Positions 26,710-35,847 of a DNA stretch of 64,000 bases are shown here, in pieces. This DNA comes from Oscillospiraceae bacterium (lineage in GTDB: Bacteria > Bacillota > Clostridia > Saccharofermentanales > Saccharofermentanaceae). The stretch is from positions 62,001-126,000 of the forward strand of contig CADAIP010000002.1 of the NCBI GenBank assembly GCA_902787975.1, in the 5' to 3' direction. Below the pieces are notes generated by a model, which saw nothing but the letters and a program-made list of their open reading frames with translations, was not told the DNA's origin and searched no databases. The number at the start of each line of letters is the position of its first letter. The stretch's first letter is position 1. Both the position numbers and the translations under genes were made by a program.

Positions 26710-29405
26710 TATTTAGCCTCCAGCCAGTCCTTACCGAATCCGACCTCTGCAAGAAGAGGAACACTAAGTGAAGCAGCAGCTTCCATCTCACTCTTAAGTA
26801 TAGATGCACAGAGGTCTTTATCGTTTATATCACATTCGCAGATAAGTTCGTCATGAACCTGCATTACAAGTTTTGCAGAAGGAAGCTTCTCTTCCAACGC
26901 CTTGCTGACACGGTTCATTGCAATCTTGATAATGTCAGCAGCTGTACCCTGAATAGGTGTGTTCATGGCAGCTCTGTAACCGAAATTCTTAATATTCCTG
27001 TTCTGGCTCTTAAGCTCATTGAGGATCCTCTTTCTGCCGTACATGGTTACTGCAAAACCCTTCTCCTCGCCTGACTTTTTAAGGTCTTCAAGATAAGCCG
27101 TAACGCCGGGGAACTGATTGCCATACTCCTTAATGAGATCCGCTGCTTCCTTGTAACCGATGCCGAGGTCCTGAGCAAGACCGTAATCGGAAATGCCGTA
27201 AATGATACTGAAGTTAACGGTCTTGGCGGTAGCACGCATCTTATGCGTGACCATGTCTTCAGATACGCCGTAAACCTTAGCAGCTGTTCTCTTGTGGATG
27301 TCTTCACCGTCAAGGAACGCAGAACACATAACTTCATCGCCGCTCAAAGCAGCTAGAAGTCTTAATTCGATCTGCGAATAGTCAGCATCTACCAGGATCT
27401 TGCCTTCTTCGGCTGTAAAAGCTTCACGGAGACGAGAACCTTCATCAGTCCTTACCGGAATGTTCTGCAGGTTAGGCTCTGTAGATGAGAGTCTTCCCGT
27501 ATTCGTCATTGCCTGAGTAAATGTAGTGTGAATCCTGGAATCGCTCTTTATGGCACGAGCAAGACCCAAAGCATATGTTGAATCGAGTTTTGAAAGCTCA
27601 CGGTATTTAATAATGTAATCGATAGCCGGAGAATATTTCCTTAATCTGTTGAGTTCTTCAATACCCGTAGAGTAATCTCCGCTCTTGCCCTTCTTTCCGG
27701 AAGGAAGATTCAGATACTTCTCACCATAAAGAACGTCAGCAAGCTGCTTGGGTGAAGAGATATTAAACTCAGTGCCGCATTCGTCATAAACGCGGGCGCT
27801 GATGTCCTCCAAGCGCTTTGTATATTCGCTGTGAAGCTCAGAAAGTCTTTCGCCTGAAACGTGCATTCCGTTTCGCTCGATCTTATCCAAAGTGATAACA
27901 AGCGGGAATTCTATCTCATAAAGAAGACTCTTGAGGTCTTTGTCCTTTTCGATGTCCCTGTTCATGACCTTTGAAATAGCCATTACAGCCAGGAGCTTTT
28001 CAGCACATTCTTCAACTTTTGATGAACCGTCATCTTCAACTATCTCATCAAACAAAGAAAGCTGCTTAACAGGTCCCTTCTTATCTTCGACGGGATAAGC
28101 AGTCTGCAAGACACTCTCATAGAGCCTTTGAAGATCAGGCTTGCCAGACAGGATATTCAGTACATATCCTGCAATCTCACAATCAAAAACAGACTTAACG
28201 GAAACCAGAGGTTCCTTGATAAACTTTGACCTGTCTTTATAGCTGTAAGATACAGGGAAAACGTTTTTCCCAAGACTTAACTTATTAAAATCTTCAGGAC
28301 TGATTACATAAACAGTCTTTGAAGACCATTCAAGAAGAATGACCTTCACACCTGAAGGAATATCAACAAAATCAATTCCGCAGTTAAGATCCTCAAAATC
28401 AAAAGAAGCAGGAACTTCATAAACGATCTTAAGTCCGCCCTTAAGCGCATCAGTTACCTCTGATGAGATCTTGCTTACGAATTCATCGACATCACCGGCA
28501 GGTTCAAATCCAGAAGGCTTTACATTCTCGAGATCAAGCTTTTTAAGAAGTGATCTTAAAGCAAGGCGGTTTAACGCACCGGACATCGCTGAAAGATCTC
28601 TGGTCTCTGATGGATAAGCAGTATCCTTTGCACCGAATTCAACAGGACTCTCCCTGTCGATCTTACAGAGCTTGAGGTTAAGATCAAGAAGTTCTCTGGA
28701 AGCCTTGATCCTCTCCCTTAATGCAGGAGACAGTTTATCGGCATTCTCATAAACGCCGTCACATGAACCATAGTCAGCAATAAGCTTAAATGCAGTCTTC
28801 TCACCGACTTTCTCAACACCCTTGATGTTATCTGAGTTATCACCCATGAGAGCTTTAACCTGAACGAATACTTCAGGCTTTACTCCATAAGTTTCTTCGA
28901 ACATCTTCCTGTCAAACAGTACACGGGGTTCCTTGCCCTTTCCGGACTGCGGCATTATTACCGATACCTTGTCGGAGATAAGCTGGAAATCGTCGTGGTC
29001 GCCGCTGAAGATATAGACATCCATGCCCTGCTCTTCACCCTGCTTTGACAGAGTTCCGATAAGATCATCAGCCTCATATCCGGCAAGCTCCATACGCTTG
29101 ATTCCATAAAGATCAAGAAGGTTCTTAACAACAGGCATCTGTGCATGAAGATCATCAGGCATGCCCTTACGGTTAGCCTTATACTCAGTGCTCATCTTAT
29201 GTCTGAACGTGGGCTCTTTCCTGTCGAAAAGAACGCACATGTAATCAGGGTTATATTCCTTCATGACACCAAGAACGGAATTAAAGAATCCGTTTACAGC
29301 ACCTGTGGGAGTGCCGTCAGGCGCAGTCATAGGAGCTCTGCCTATAACGGCATAGTATGCTCTGTTGATAATTGAGTTACCGTCAACAAGAAGCAGTGTA
29401 CTCAT
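26709..29405 (-). CDS. polA: DNA polymerase I
   Basis: An 898-residue family A polymerase for Okazaki fragment maturation and repair. The 5'-3' exonuclease domain (about 1-290) is complete: LLVDGNSIINRAYYA, LFDRKEPTFRHKM, GYEADDLIGTLSKQ, GDNSDNIKGVEKVGEKTA. The middle region (about 310-470) lacks the acidic motifs of an active 3'-5' proofreading domain, as in Taq and many Bacillota enzymes. The polymerase domain has motif A DYSQIELRLLAALSGDE, motif B RATAKTVNFSIIYGIS and motif C VMQVHDELICE. The start overlaps the stop of the upstream activase gene by one base (TAATG). Confidence 0.97.
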   Translation of the reverse strand: MSTLLLVDGNSIINRAYYAVIGRAPMTAPDGTPTGAVNGFFNSVLGVMKEYNPDYMCVLFDRKEPTFRHKMSTEYKANRKGMPDDLHAQMPVVKNLLDLYGIKRMELAGYEADDLIGTLSKQGEEQGMDVYIFSGDHDDFQLISDKVSVIMPQSGKGKEPRVLFDRKMFEETYGVKPEVFVQVKALMGDNSDNIKGVEKVGEKTAFKLIADYGSCDGVYENADKLSPALRERIKASRELLDLNLKLCKIDRESPVEFGAKDTAYPSETRDLSAMSGALNRLALRSLLKKLDLENVKPSGFEPAGDVDEFVSKISSEVTDALKGGLKIVYEVPASFDFEDLNCGIDFVDIPSGVKVILLEWSSKTVYVISPEDFNKLSLGKNVFPVSYSYKDRSKFIKEPLVSVKSVFDCEIAGYVLNILSGKPDLQRLYESVLQTAYPVEDKKGPVKQLSLFDEIVEDDGSSKVEECAEKLLAVMAISKVMNRDIEKDKDLKSLLYEIEFPLVITLDKIERNGMHVSGERLSELHSEYTKRLEDISARVYDECGTEFNISSPKQLADVLYGEKYLNLPSGKKGKSGDYSTGIEELNRLRKYSPAIDYIIKYRELSKLDSTYALGLARAIKSDSRIHTTFTQAMTNTGRLSSTEPNLQNIPVRTDEGSRLREAFTAEEGKILVDADYSQIELRLLAALSGDEVMCSAFLDGEDIHKRTAAKVYGVSEDMVTHKMRATAKTVNFSIIYGISDYGLAQDLGIGYKEAADLIKEYGNQFPGVTAYLEDLKKSGEEKGFAVTMYGRKRILNELKSQNRNIKNFGYRAAMNTPIQGTAADIIKIAMNRVSKALEEKLPSAKLVMQVHDELICECDINDKDLCASILKSEMEAAASLSVPLLAEVGFGKDWLEAK

Positions 29406-32400
29406 TACTTGCCCTCTTTATTTTTCATTTCTTCTTCGATCTCAGCATCCCTGACTGCACGTGCCGTGCTGATCATGAGCTTGATCCTGTTGAGCTGGTT
29501 AGCTTCAGAAGCACCCGGATCGTAATCGATAGGAACGATATTTGATGTCGGATACTGTCTTCTCAATTCCTTGATCATGCCCTTACCGGTTACATGGTTA
29601 GGAAGACATGCGAAGGGCTGTGCGCAGATAATATTCGGAACGCCGTCCTGAATAAGTTCGATCATCTCGGCCGTAAGGAACCATCCCTCACCGCAAGAGT
29701 TACCGCAGCTCAATACCGTTGAAGACTTCTCGGCAAGTTCCTGGATTCTTTCAGTCAGCATGAATTTACCGTTAGTCTTTGCAAATTCCTTGTTTATAGG
29801 CTTTCTCAAAGACTCAAGGAATCTGATCGCCGTCTTCATGATATATCCGGTCTTCTTGCTCTTACCGAGGTTCTGAGCCTGCCAGAGAGGGTTATATGCG
29901 CAGTAAAGGAAGAAGTCCAGTACTCCGGGCAGCACAGCCTCACAACCTTCGGCCTCAATAACATCAATAGCGTTATTGTTTGCATCAGGCTGGAACTTAA
30001 CGAGGATCTCGCCTACAAGACCAACACGTGGCTTTCTCGGAATATCAGCAAGAGGCAGAGCATCGAATTTTGCTACTGCGAACTTAACGAATTCCTTATA
30101 TTTCTTGATGACCGGAGGATTATCAAGATCAACACCGATCGATAAGAGACAATCTCTGATAGCCTTCTTCTCTTCGATCGATCTTGAAAAGTAGCTGTTG
30201 GGCATCATAACGTCATATCTTTCAGTAAGATCATCGTTAATATCATTGAGGTTAAACAGCTTTCTTCCGATCCTGTTGATGTAAGAATACAAAGCATTGG
30301 CTGATCCCGGAACCTTCTCGTAAGGTCTTACTCTCAAAAGAAGAGTTGATACCATGTCGCCAGCACACAATGCCTTGATCGCATCAAGGAGGAATGAAGC
30401 CTTGTATTCAAATCCTTCATTCTTCTCAAATCTCTGGGCAGAAATAGTGATAACGGGAATCTGAGGATATCCGGCTTCCTTTAATGCCTTTCTTAAGAAA
30501 GCAACATAGTTTGTAGCACGGCATCCGCCACCCGTCTGTGTAATGGCGAGTGTAGTGTTATCAGGATCGATGTCACCTTTGAGGATAGCATTGATCATCT
30601 GACCGACAACGATAAGCGTCGGGAAACATGCATCGTTGTTAACATACTTGAGACCACACTCGATATCTTCTCTTGTAGCCTGCTTTAAGAGCTTGAGCTT
30701 ATATCCGTGCTTATGGAATACTGACTCAACAAACTCAAACTGAATAGGCGCCATCTGAGGTGCAAGGATAGTGTGATTCTTCTTGTGTTCCTTAGTAAAT
30801 TCAACTCTGTGAACCGTATAAGGCGCATCATCTGAATCAGCAGAAACCTTTGAAGCAGAATTACCGTTTGCTTCAAGCTCAAGACGCTCGTTCATAGCAA
30901 CAACGAGAGATCTCATTCTGATTCTTGCTGCACCGAGGTTACTTACCTCATCGATCTTAAGAAGCGTATAGAGTTTTCCTGAAGATTCAAGGATCTCCTG
31001 GACCTGGTCAGATGTAACGGCATCAAGACCGCAGCCGAAGCTTGTAAGCTGAACGAGCTCAAGATCAGGCCTTGTAAGCACAAAAGCAGCAGCCTCGTAA
31101 AGTCTTGTGTGATACATCCACTGGTCGATAACTCTGATAGGACGCTTCAATACACCGGGCTTTGCAACTGCATCTTCAGTAAGGACTGCAAGTCCCAAAG
31201 AGTTGATCATCTGCGGAATACCATGGTTGATCTCAGGATCGCAGTGATATGGTCTTCCGGCAAGAACGATACCCTTAAGGCCCTTTTCTTCCATCTCCTT
31301 GAGGATCTCCCTGCCCTTTGCCTTAATGTCTTCCTTGTATTTGAAGTACTCTTCGGCGCCTGCCTGAACTGCCTGCTTGGCTTCTTCAGCAGATACTCCC
31401 AAATAATCGAAGCACTCAGTAAGGTGAAGAGCAACATTATCGAGATTATCCAAAGGCATGAAAGGATTTAAGTATCTGATATTCTTTTCGAGAAGATTCT
31501 CGACATTATTTCTGATTACCTCAGGATAAGAGCATACGATCGGACAGTTATAATGGTTATTGGAATTGTTATTCTCAATATTCTCATAAGGAACATCAGG
31601 ATAGAAGATAGTTTTGATCCCGCGCTCAATGAGATTCTCGATATGACCGTGAGCCAGCTTAGCCGGATAGCATACAGATTCCGAAGGGATAGTCTCCATA
31701 CCGCCTTCGTAGATCTTATGAGATGATCTCGCTGAGATCAGGACTCTGAATCCGAGCTTGGTAAGAACCGTAAACCAGAAAGGATAGTTCTCATACTGGT
31801 TAAGGACTCTGGGGATACCGATCTCACCTCTGGGAGCATCCTCGAGCTTTAAGGGCTTATAGTAACTGAATGTTCTTGAATACTTATAATCGAAAAGATT
31901 CGGGAGTTTCTCCTTGGCATTGGCAGGTTCTCTGTCGAGCGCGAGGTCCTCGCCTCTCTCGCAGCGGTTGCCAGATACGAACTTTGTTCCGTTGGAGAAT
32001 GTAGCAACCGTAAGACGGCAGTGATTTGTACAGCCCTGGCACTGGGTATTCTCTGTATCCATTGTGAATGAATCGAGTTCATCCTTGCCGAGAACTGCAG
32101 ACTTATCTCCTTCATGACATCTCTTCTGTGCGATAAGTGCTGCACCGAAAGCACCCATCAAGCCTGCTACGTTAGGTCTGATTACATCTCTTCCTGATAC
32201 AAGCTCAAAACATCTCAAGATCGCATCGTTAAGGAATGTACCGCCCTGAACGACAATATTCTTACCAAGCTGTTCAGTATCACGGATCTTGATAACTTTA
32301 TAAAGAGCATTACGGACTACTGAGTATGAAAGACCAGCAGAGATATCACCTACGGAAGCGCCTTCCTTCTGTGCCTGCTTAACCTTTGAGTTCATGAACA

Positions 32401-33850
32401 CTGTACAACGTGTGCCGAGATCTACAGGCTTTGTAGAGCTTAATGCAGCCTCAGCAAACTCAGGTGTAGTAAGACCTAATGTCTGTGCAAATGTCTGGAT
32501 AAATGAACCGCAGCCTGAAGAGCATGCCTCGTTAAGCATGATGGAATCGATAACGCCGTTTCTGATCTTCATGCACTTCATGTCCTGGCCGCCGATGTCG
32601 ATGATGAAATCAACGTTCGGACAGAAGAACTTTGCAGACTGGAAGTGAGCCATAGTCTCTATCTCGCCGATATCGATATTGAGAGCAGCCTTGATGATGT
32701 TCTCACCGTATCCTGTTACGCAAGAATGAGCAAGATAGCAGTCTTCAGGCATCTTGGAATAGATGTCCTTCATGATCGTAACCGCACTCATTACCGGATT
32801 ACCCTTGTTGGATGCATAGTATGTATATACGAGCTCGCCCTTCTTGTTGATTACTACGGCCTTAGTTGTCGTAGAACCTGCATCAAGACCAAGATAAAGC
32901 TCACCCTTCTGATCCTTGATATCAAGTACAGGGATCTGATCTTTCTTATGACGCTCATCGAAAGCAATCTTATCCTCTTTGCTCTTGAAGATGGGATCGA
33001 TCCTGATGATATCCGGAACGAAGCCTTCCCTGTTCTTAAGCTTTACGAGAAGATCTGAAAGGTTAACGGGATTCTTTCCGTCAGCTGACAAAGCAGCGCC
33101 GAGAGCGACATAGATCTGAGCTTCTTCAGGCATCCAGAATGAATCGACCTTATCCTTCAGTGTACGCTCAAAAGCATTACGGAGCTCTGAATTGAAGAAC
33201 AACGGTCCGCCTAAGAAAGTAACATTACCCTTGATGGGTCTGCCGCATGCAAGACCTGAGATAGTCTGGTTAACAACTGACTGATAGATGGAAGCAGCAA
33301 GGTCTTCTTTTGCAGCACCCTCATTGATGAGAGGCTGAAGGTCAGACTTGGCGAAAACGCCGCAGCGGCTTGCGATTGTATAAAGTGATCTGTAGTCTTT
33401 GGCAAAGTTATTGAGACCGTCAGCATCTGTCTGAAGGAGTGATGCCATCTGGTCGATAAATGAACCCGTACCGCCTGCACATGTACCGTTCATACGCTGC
33501 TCAAGTACAGGATGCATGTATGTGATCTTGGCATCTTCACCGCCGAGCTCGATGATTACGTCTGTCTCAGGGTGATAAGTCTTGATGGCCTGAGTCTCAG
33601 CCATAACTTCCTGTGTGAACTTGAAGCCGAGCCAGTTTGCAACAGAAAGTCCGCCTGAACCCGTAATTACTACATCTACATCGATTCCGGGGAACTTATT
33701 ATTCAGATCCTCAAATAAATCGTTCAAAAGACCTGATACATCAGAATGGTGTCTCTGATAGTCACTGTGGATGATCTTCTCACCATCAAGAAGCACCACC
33801 TTAATTGTTGTAGATCCGATATCAAGACCAAGCTTGTATACCTTGCCCAT
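29405..33850 (-). CDS. Giant 2-hydroxyacyl-CoA dehydratase activase/dehydratase-like fusion protein
   Basis: A 1481-residue protein of the activator-and-dehydratase superfamily (BcrAD/BadFG ATPase plus DUF2229 plus HgdB-like regions). Two ASKHA ATPase domains lie in tandem: about 1-265 (KLGLDIGSTTIKVVLLDGE) and about 320-580 (LYLGLDAGSTTTKAVVINKKG). Each has the cysteine pair expected to bridge an Fe4S4 cluster in such activators (NGTCAGGTGSFIDQ with SRCGVFAKS; NEACSSGCGSFIQ with TRCTVFMNS). A Cys-rich patch (CQGCTNHC...NRCERGED, about 615-640) links to DUF2229 (about 680-1000), and the rest (about 1020-1450) resembles the dehydratase subunit family, with GGGCRATNY and GNSCGEGW. The true substrate of this long family is not known. 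It needs anaerobic conditions by analogy. Confidence 0.88.
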   Translation of the reverse strand: MGKVYKLGLDIGSTTIKVVLLDGEKIIHSDYQRHHSDVSGLLNDLFEDLNNKFPGIDVDVVITGSGGLSVANWLGFKFTQEVMAETQAIKTYHPETDVIIELGGEDAKITYMHPVLEQRMNGTCAGGTGSFIDQMASLLQTDADGLNNFAKDYRSLYTIASRCGVFAKSDLQPLINEGAAKEDLAASIYQSVVNQTISGLACGRPIKGNVTFLGGPLFFNSELRNAFERTLKDKVDSFWMPEEAQIYVALGAALSADGKNPVNLSDLLVKLKNREGFVPDIIRIDPIFKSKEDKIAFDERHKKDQIPVLDIKDQKGELYLGLDAGSTTTKAVVINKKGELVYTYYASNKGNPVMSAVTIMKDIYSKMPEDCYLAHSCVTGYGENIIKAALNIDIGEIETMAHFQSAKFFCPNVDFIIDIGGQDMKCMKIRNGVIDSIMLNEACSSGCGSFIQTFAQTLGLTTPEFAEAALSSTKPVDLGTRCTVFMNSKVKQAQKEGASVGDISAGLSYSVVRNALYKVIKIRDTEQLGKNIVVQGGTFLNDAILRCFELVSGRDVIRPNVAGLMGAFGAALIAQKRCHEGDKSAVLGKDELDSFTMDTENTQCQGCTNHCRLTVATFSNGTKFVSGNRCERGEDLALDREPANAKEKLPNLFDYKYSRTFSYYKPLKLEDAPRGEIGIPRVLNQYENYPFWFTVLTKLGFRVLISARSSHKIYEGGMETIPSESVCYPAKLAHGHIENLIERGIKTIFYPDVPYENIENNNSNNHYNCPIVCSYPEVIRNNVENLLEKNIRYLNPFMPLDNLDNVALHLTECFDYLGVSAEEAKQAVQAGAEEYFKYKEDIKAKGREILKEMEEKGLKGIVLAGRPYHCDPEINHGIPQMINSLGLAVLTEDAVAKPGVLKRPIRVIDQWMYHTRLYEAAAFVLTRPDLELVQLTSFGCGLDAVTSDQVQEILESSGKLYTLLKIDEVSNLGAARIRMRSLVVAMNERLELEANGNSASKVSADSDDAPYTVHRVEFTKEHKKNHTILAPQMAPIQFEFVESVFHKHGYKLKLLKQATREDIECGLKYVNNDACFPTLIVVGQMINAILKGDIDPDNTTLAITQTGGGCRATNYVAFLRKALKEAGYPQIPVITISAQRFEKNEGFEYKASFLLDAIKALCAGDMVSTLLLRVRPYEKVPGSANALYSYINRIGRKLFNLNDINDDLTERYDVMMPNSYFSRSIEEKKAIRDCLLSIGVDLDNPPVIKKYKEFVKFAVAKFDALPLADIPRKPRVGLVGEILVKFQPDANNNAIDVIEAEGCEAVLPGVLDFFLYCAYNPLWQAQNLGKSKKTGYIMKTAIRFLESLRKPINKEFAKTNGKFMLTERIQELAEKSSTVLSCGNSCGEGWFLTAEMIELIQDGVPNIICAQPFACLPNHVTGKGMIKELRRQYPTSNIVPIDYDPGASEANQLNRIKLMISTARAVRDAEIEEEMKNKEGK

Positions 33851-33868
33851 TACTTAACCTCCACGCTC

Positions 33869-34627
33869 TTATCTGTTAGTTTTCGGCGTACCTTTTGGCT
33901 GAGCCGACTTGCGGACCACATTATTACCCGAATTCATGTGGTTCTTATTTGATGAGCCTGTCTGACGGCCCTTATTTGTTTTCTTACGGGCAGGAATTGA
34001 ACCGAAAAGCTTAAAGGACTTATCCTTAAGATCCTTAAGCCAGTTCATCTGCTCATTACGAAGTGTTTCCTTGAAATTCCTGGTATCAAGGCTCTGCTTA
34101 AACTCAGTGCCCAAAGAAACTCTTAAGAGCTCATCCGGAATACCGAGAGAAAGATCAAAAGGCTTTCCGAATGAATCCTTAACTTCAAGCTGCAATGATT
34201 CGCAGACTTTTCTGCAGTTTTCCTCATAAAGCTCAACTCCGCACTTAATGCCGAGTTGTGTCATGAGTCCGGTAAAGTTCAATGTGATATAAGGAAGATT
34301 GCTCGAGAAAATCAGGTGAAGGCAAATAAGCTTCATATATGACTCAAGACAAATGCACTCCTGGTCACAGATAAGCGTAAACTCGCCTTCTGTAGTCATC
34401 TTTGAAATATCAGCCTTCTCATTTTCGAAGCCATTTGCCCACAGAAAATAAAGTTCCCTGTAGACTTCCTTCTTAAAACCCTCAAAATCGCGTGTCAAAG
34501 GCTCTGCAAGAACCTTATTGCCAAGATTGAAGATGTATTGCATGTATGAAACTTCAAGATAGCTCGGAACCGAGAAATATTTGAAGTAAGCCGCTACATC
34601 ACGGCTATTGTATATATATTTGCGCAA
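33869..34627 (-). CDS. Hypothetical protein with basic C-terminal tail
   Basis: A 252-residue protein of unknown family. The start codon is TTG (34625-34627): a strong AGGAG lies six bases before it and no ATG occurs until residue 29. The body (1-210) is soluble, mixed alpha/beta in composition, with several cysteines (about 98, 100, 109, 135, 145, 149). The last 40 residues are rich in Lys, Asn, Ser, Gly and Arg (ARKKTNKGRQTGSSNKN) and look disordered and nucleic-acid or membrane binding. It is the first gene of the unit that goes on through the giant activase, polA and coaE. A YbjN or repair role cannot be argued from the sequence. Confidence 0.7.
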   Translation of the reverse strand: MRKYIYNSRDVAAYFKYFSVPSYLEVSYMQYIFNLGNKVLAEPLTRDFEGFKKEVYRELYFLWANGFENEKADISKMTTEGEFTLICDQECICLESYMKLICLHLIFSSNLPYITLNFTGLMTQLGIKCGVELYEENCRKVCESLQLEVKDSFGKPFDLSLGIPDELLRVSLGTEFKQSLDTRNFKETLRNEQMNWLKDLKDKSFKLFGSIPARKKTNKGRQTGSSNKNHMNSGNNVVRKSAQPKGTPKTNR

Positions 34628-34764
34628 AAGAAACTCCTATCCGCATAATCTCGCATAATAAATCAGTATGGATTATAGCATAAAGTCGCTAATATACTTA
34701 TTAAAAATAAAAGAGGTTTAAGGCAAAATCCCGTTATGGCATATTAGTTCTTCACAAAAAAGGT

Positions 34765-34875
34765 AAATACGGTAAAAGTACGGTCATCGCCGTACTATCA
34801 GCCGCATTTTATGGTAAAAACACAGTTCAAATACGGCTAAAACTACGGCTATGCCGTATTGGAAGCCGTATTTGA
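34765..34875. repeat. Two tandem nested hairpins built on TACGGC
   Basis: The 305-base gap between the gene at 34627 and uppP contains two copies of one ~46-bp design. Copy 2: a perfect 12-bp outer stem, TCAAATACGGCT (34827-34838) with AGCCGTATTTGA (34864-34875), enclosing an inner perfect stem TACGGC (34844-34849), loop TAT, GCCGTA (34853-34858). Copy 1: inner 7-bp stem AGTACGG/CCGTACT (34777-34783, 34790-34796), outer imperfect stem AAATACGGT (34765-34773) and GCCGCATTT (34801-34809). The centres are about 64 bases apart. They look like a small REP/MITE-type pair or a structured RNA. The rest of the gap (34628-34764) shows nothing recognisable. Confidence 0.7.
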
Positions 34876-34879
34876 TTGC

Positions 34880-34912
34880 AAAAAAATCCATTTCACTTGA
34901 TGAAGTGGAAAA
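34880..34912 (-). terminator. Rho-independent terminator of uppP
   Basis: On the minus strand TTTCCACTT and AAGTGAAA pair with one bulged C around CATC, followed by TGGATTTTTTTG (T run at 34880-34886). It lies 21-53 bases past the uppP stop codon and should end the long minus-strand unit from 46790. Confidence 0.75.
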
Positions 34913-34932
34913 TTCAATTAAAAACTGAATAA

Positions 34933-35817
34933 TCAGGCTGCGCCCTGAAGCACACCGCCGCCGATAACGCCTGCAGCGCCAAGGATAAGAACAATAACGC
35001 CAAGAGCGATACGGTACCAGCCAAATACTGTGAAAGAATGCTTTCTGATAAAAGCCATGAGTCTGTTGATTACAAGAAGGCTGACACCAAATGCGGTAAC
35101 CATGCCGACAAGAAGCAATCCTATCTCATGACCAGAAACTGAACCGTCATACTTAAGGATCTTAAGAAGGCTTGCTCCGAGCATTACGGGAATAGCAAGG
35201 AAGAAAGTAAACTTTGCAGCAGCCTCCCTCTTGATTCCGATGGCAATGGAACCTACGATCGTAGAGCCTGATCTTGAAGCACCCGGGAATACTGCAGCAA
35301 GAAGCTGGAACAATCCGATAGCAACAGCATGTCCCCAGTTAAGCTGGTTTACTGTCTTTATTCTGGGATCCTTTCCCTTCATGAAGCGCTCAACAACAAT
35401 GAACGCAATACCGAACAGGATGAGTGATATAGCAACGACTACGTAGTTATAAAGGTGTTCATCGAGCCAGTCGTCGAAAAGAACGCCGACGATGGCTGCA
35501 GGAACGCACGCAAGAGCTATCTTGAGCCACATGATGATCTTGTCTTTCATTATGTACTTGCCGATTCCTTCTTTGGCAAAAGGATGTTCGTTATTCTTAA
35601 CTCCAAAAGGCCAGATTTCCTTCCAGAAGATAACAATAACCGCAAGAATGGCACCAAGCTGGATGACAACAAGATAAAGATCATAGAATTCAGGTGATAC
35701 ATTGAGTTTCATGAACTCGTTCAATATGATCATATGTCCGGTAGAGCTTACGGGAAGCCATTCAGTGATACCCTCAACAATACCGAATATAAATGCAACA
35801 AAATAATCCCAAATCAT
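34933..35817 (-). CDS. uppP: Undecaprenyl-diphosphate phosphatase
   Basis: A 294-residue membrane phosphatase (BacA family) that regenerates undecaprenyl phosphate, the lipid carrier for peptidoglycan and other wall polymers, and can give bacitracin resistance. Signature motifs are GIVEGITEWLPVSSTGHMI and FPGASRSGSTIVGSIAIG, with about eight membrane spans. It is the last gene of the unit with murD and leuA, with a 30-base gap from leuA. Its job links to LCP and murD in wall assembly. Confidence 0.96.
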   Translation of the reverse strand: MIWDYFVAFIFGIVEGITEWLPVSSTGHMIILNEFMKLNVSPEFYDLYLVVIQLGAILAVIVIFWKEIWPFGVKNNEHPFAKEGIGKYIMKDKIIMWLKIALACVPAAIVGVLFDDWLDEHLYNYVVVAISLILFGIAFIVVERFMKGKDPRIKTVNQLNWGHAVAIGLFQLLAAVFPGASRSGSTIVGSIAIGIKREAAAKFTFFLAIPVMLGASLLKILKYDGSVSGHEIGLLLVGMVTAFGVSLLVINRLMAFIRKHSFTVFGWYRIALGVIVLILGAAGVIGGGVLQGAA

Positions 35818-35847
35818 TTTTCTAAACTCCTTTAATTAACCCCAAAA

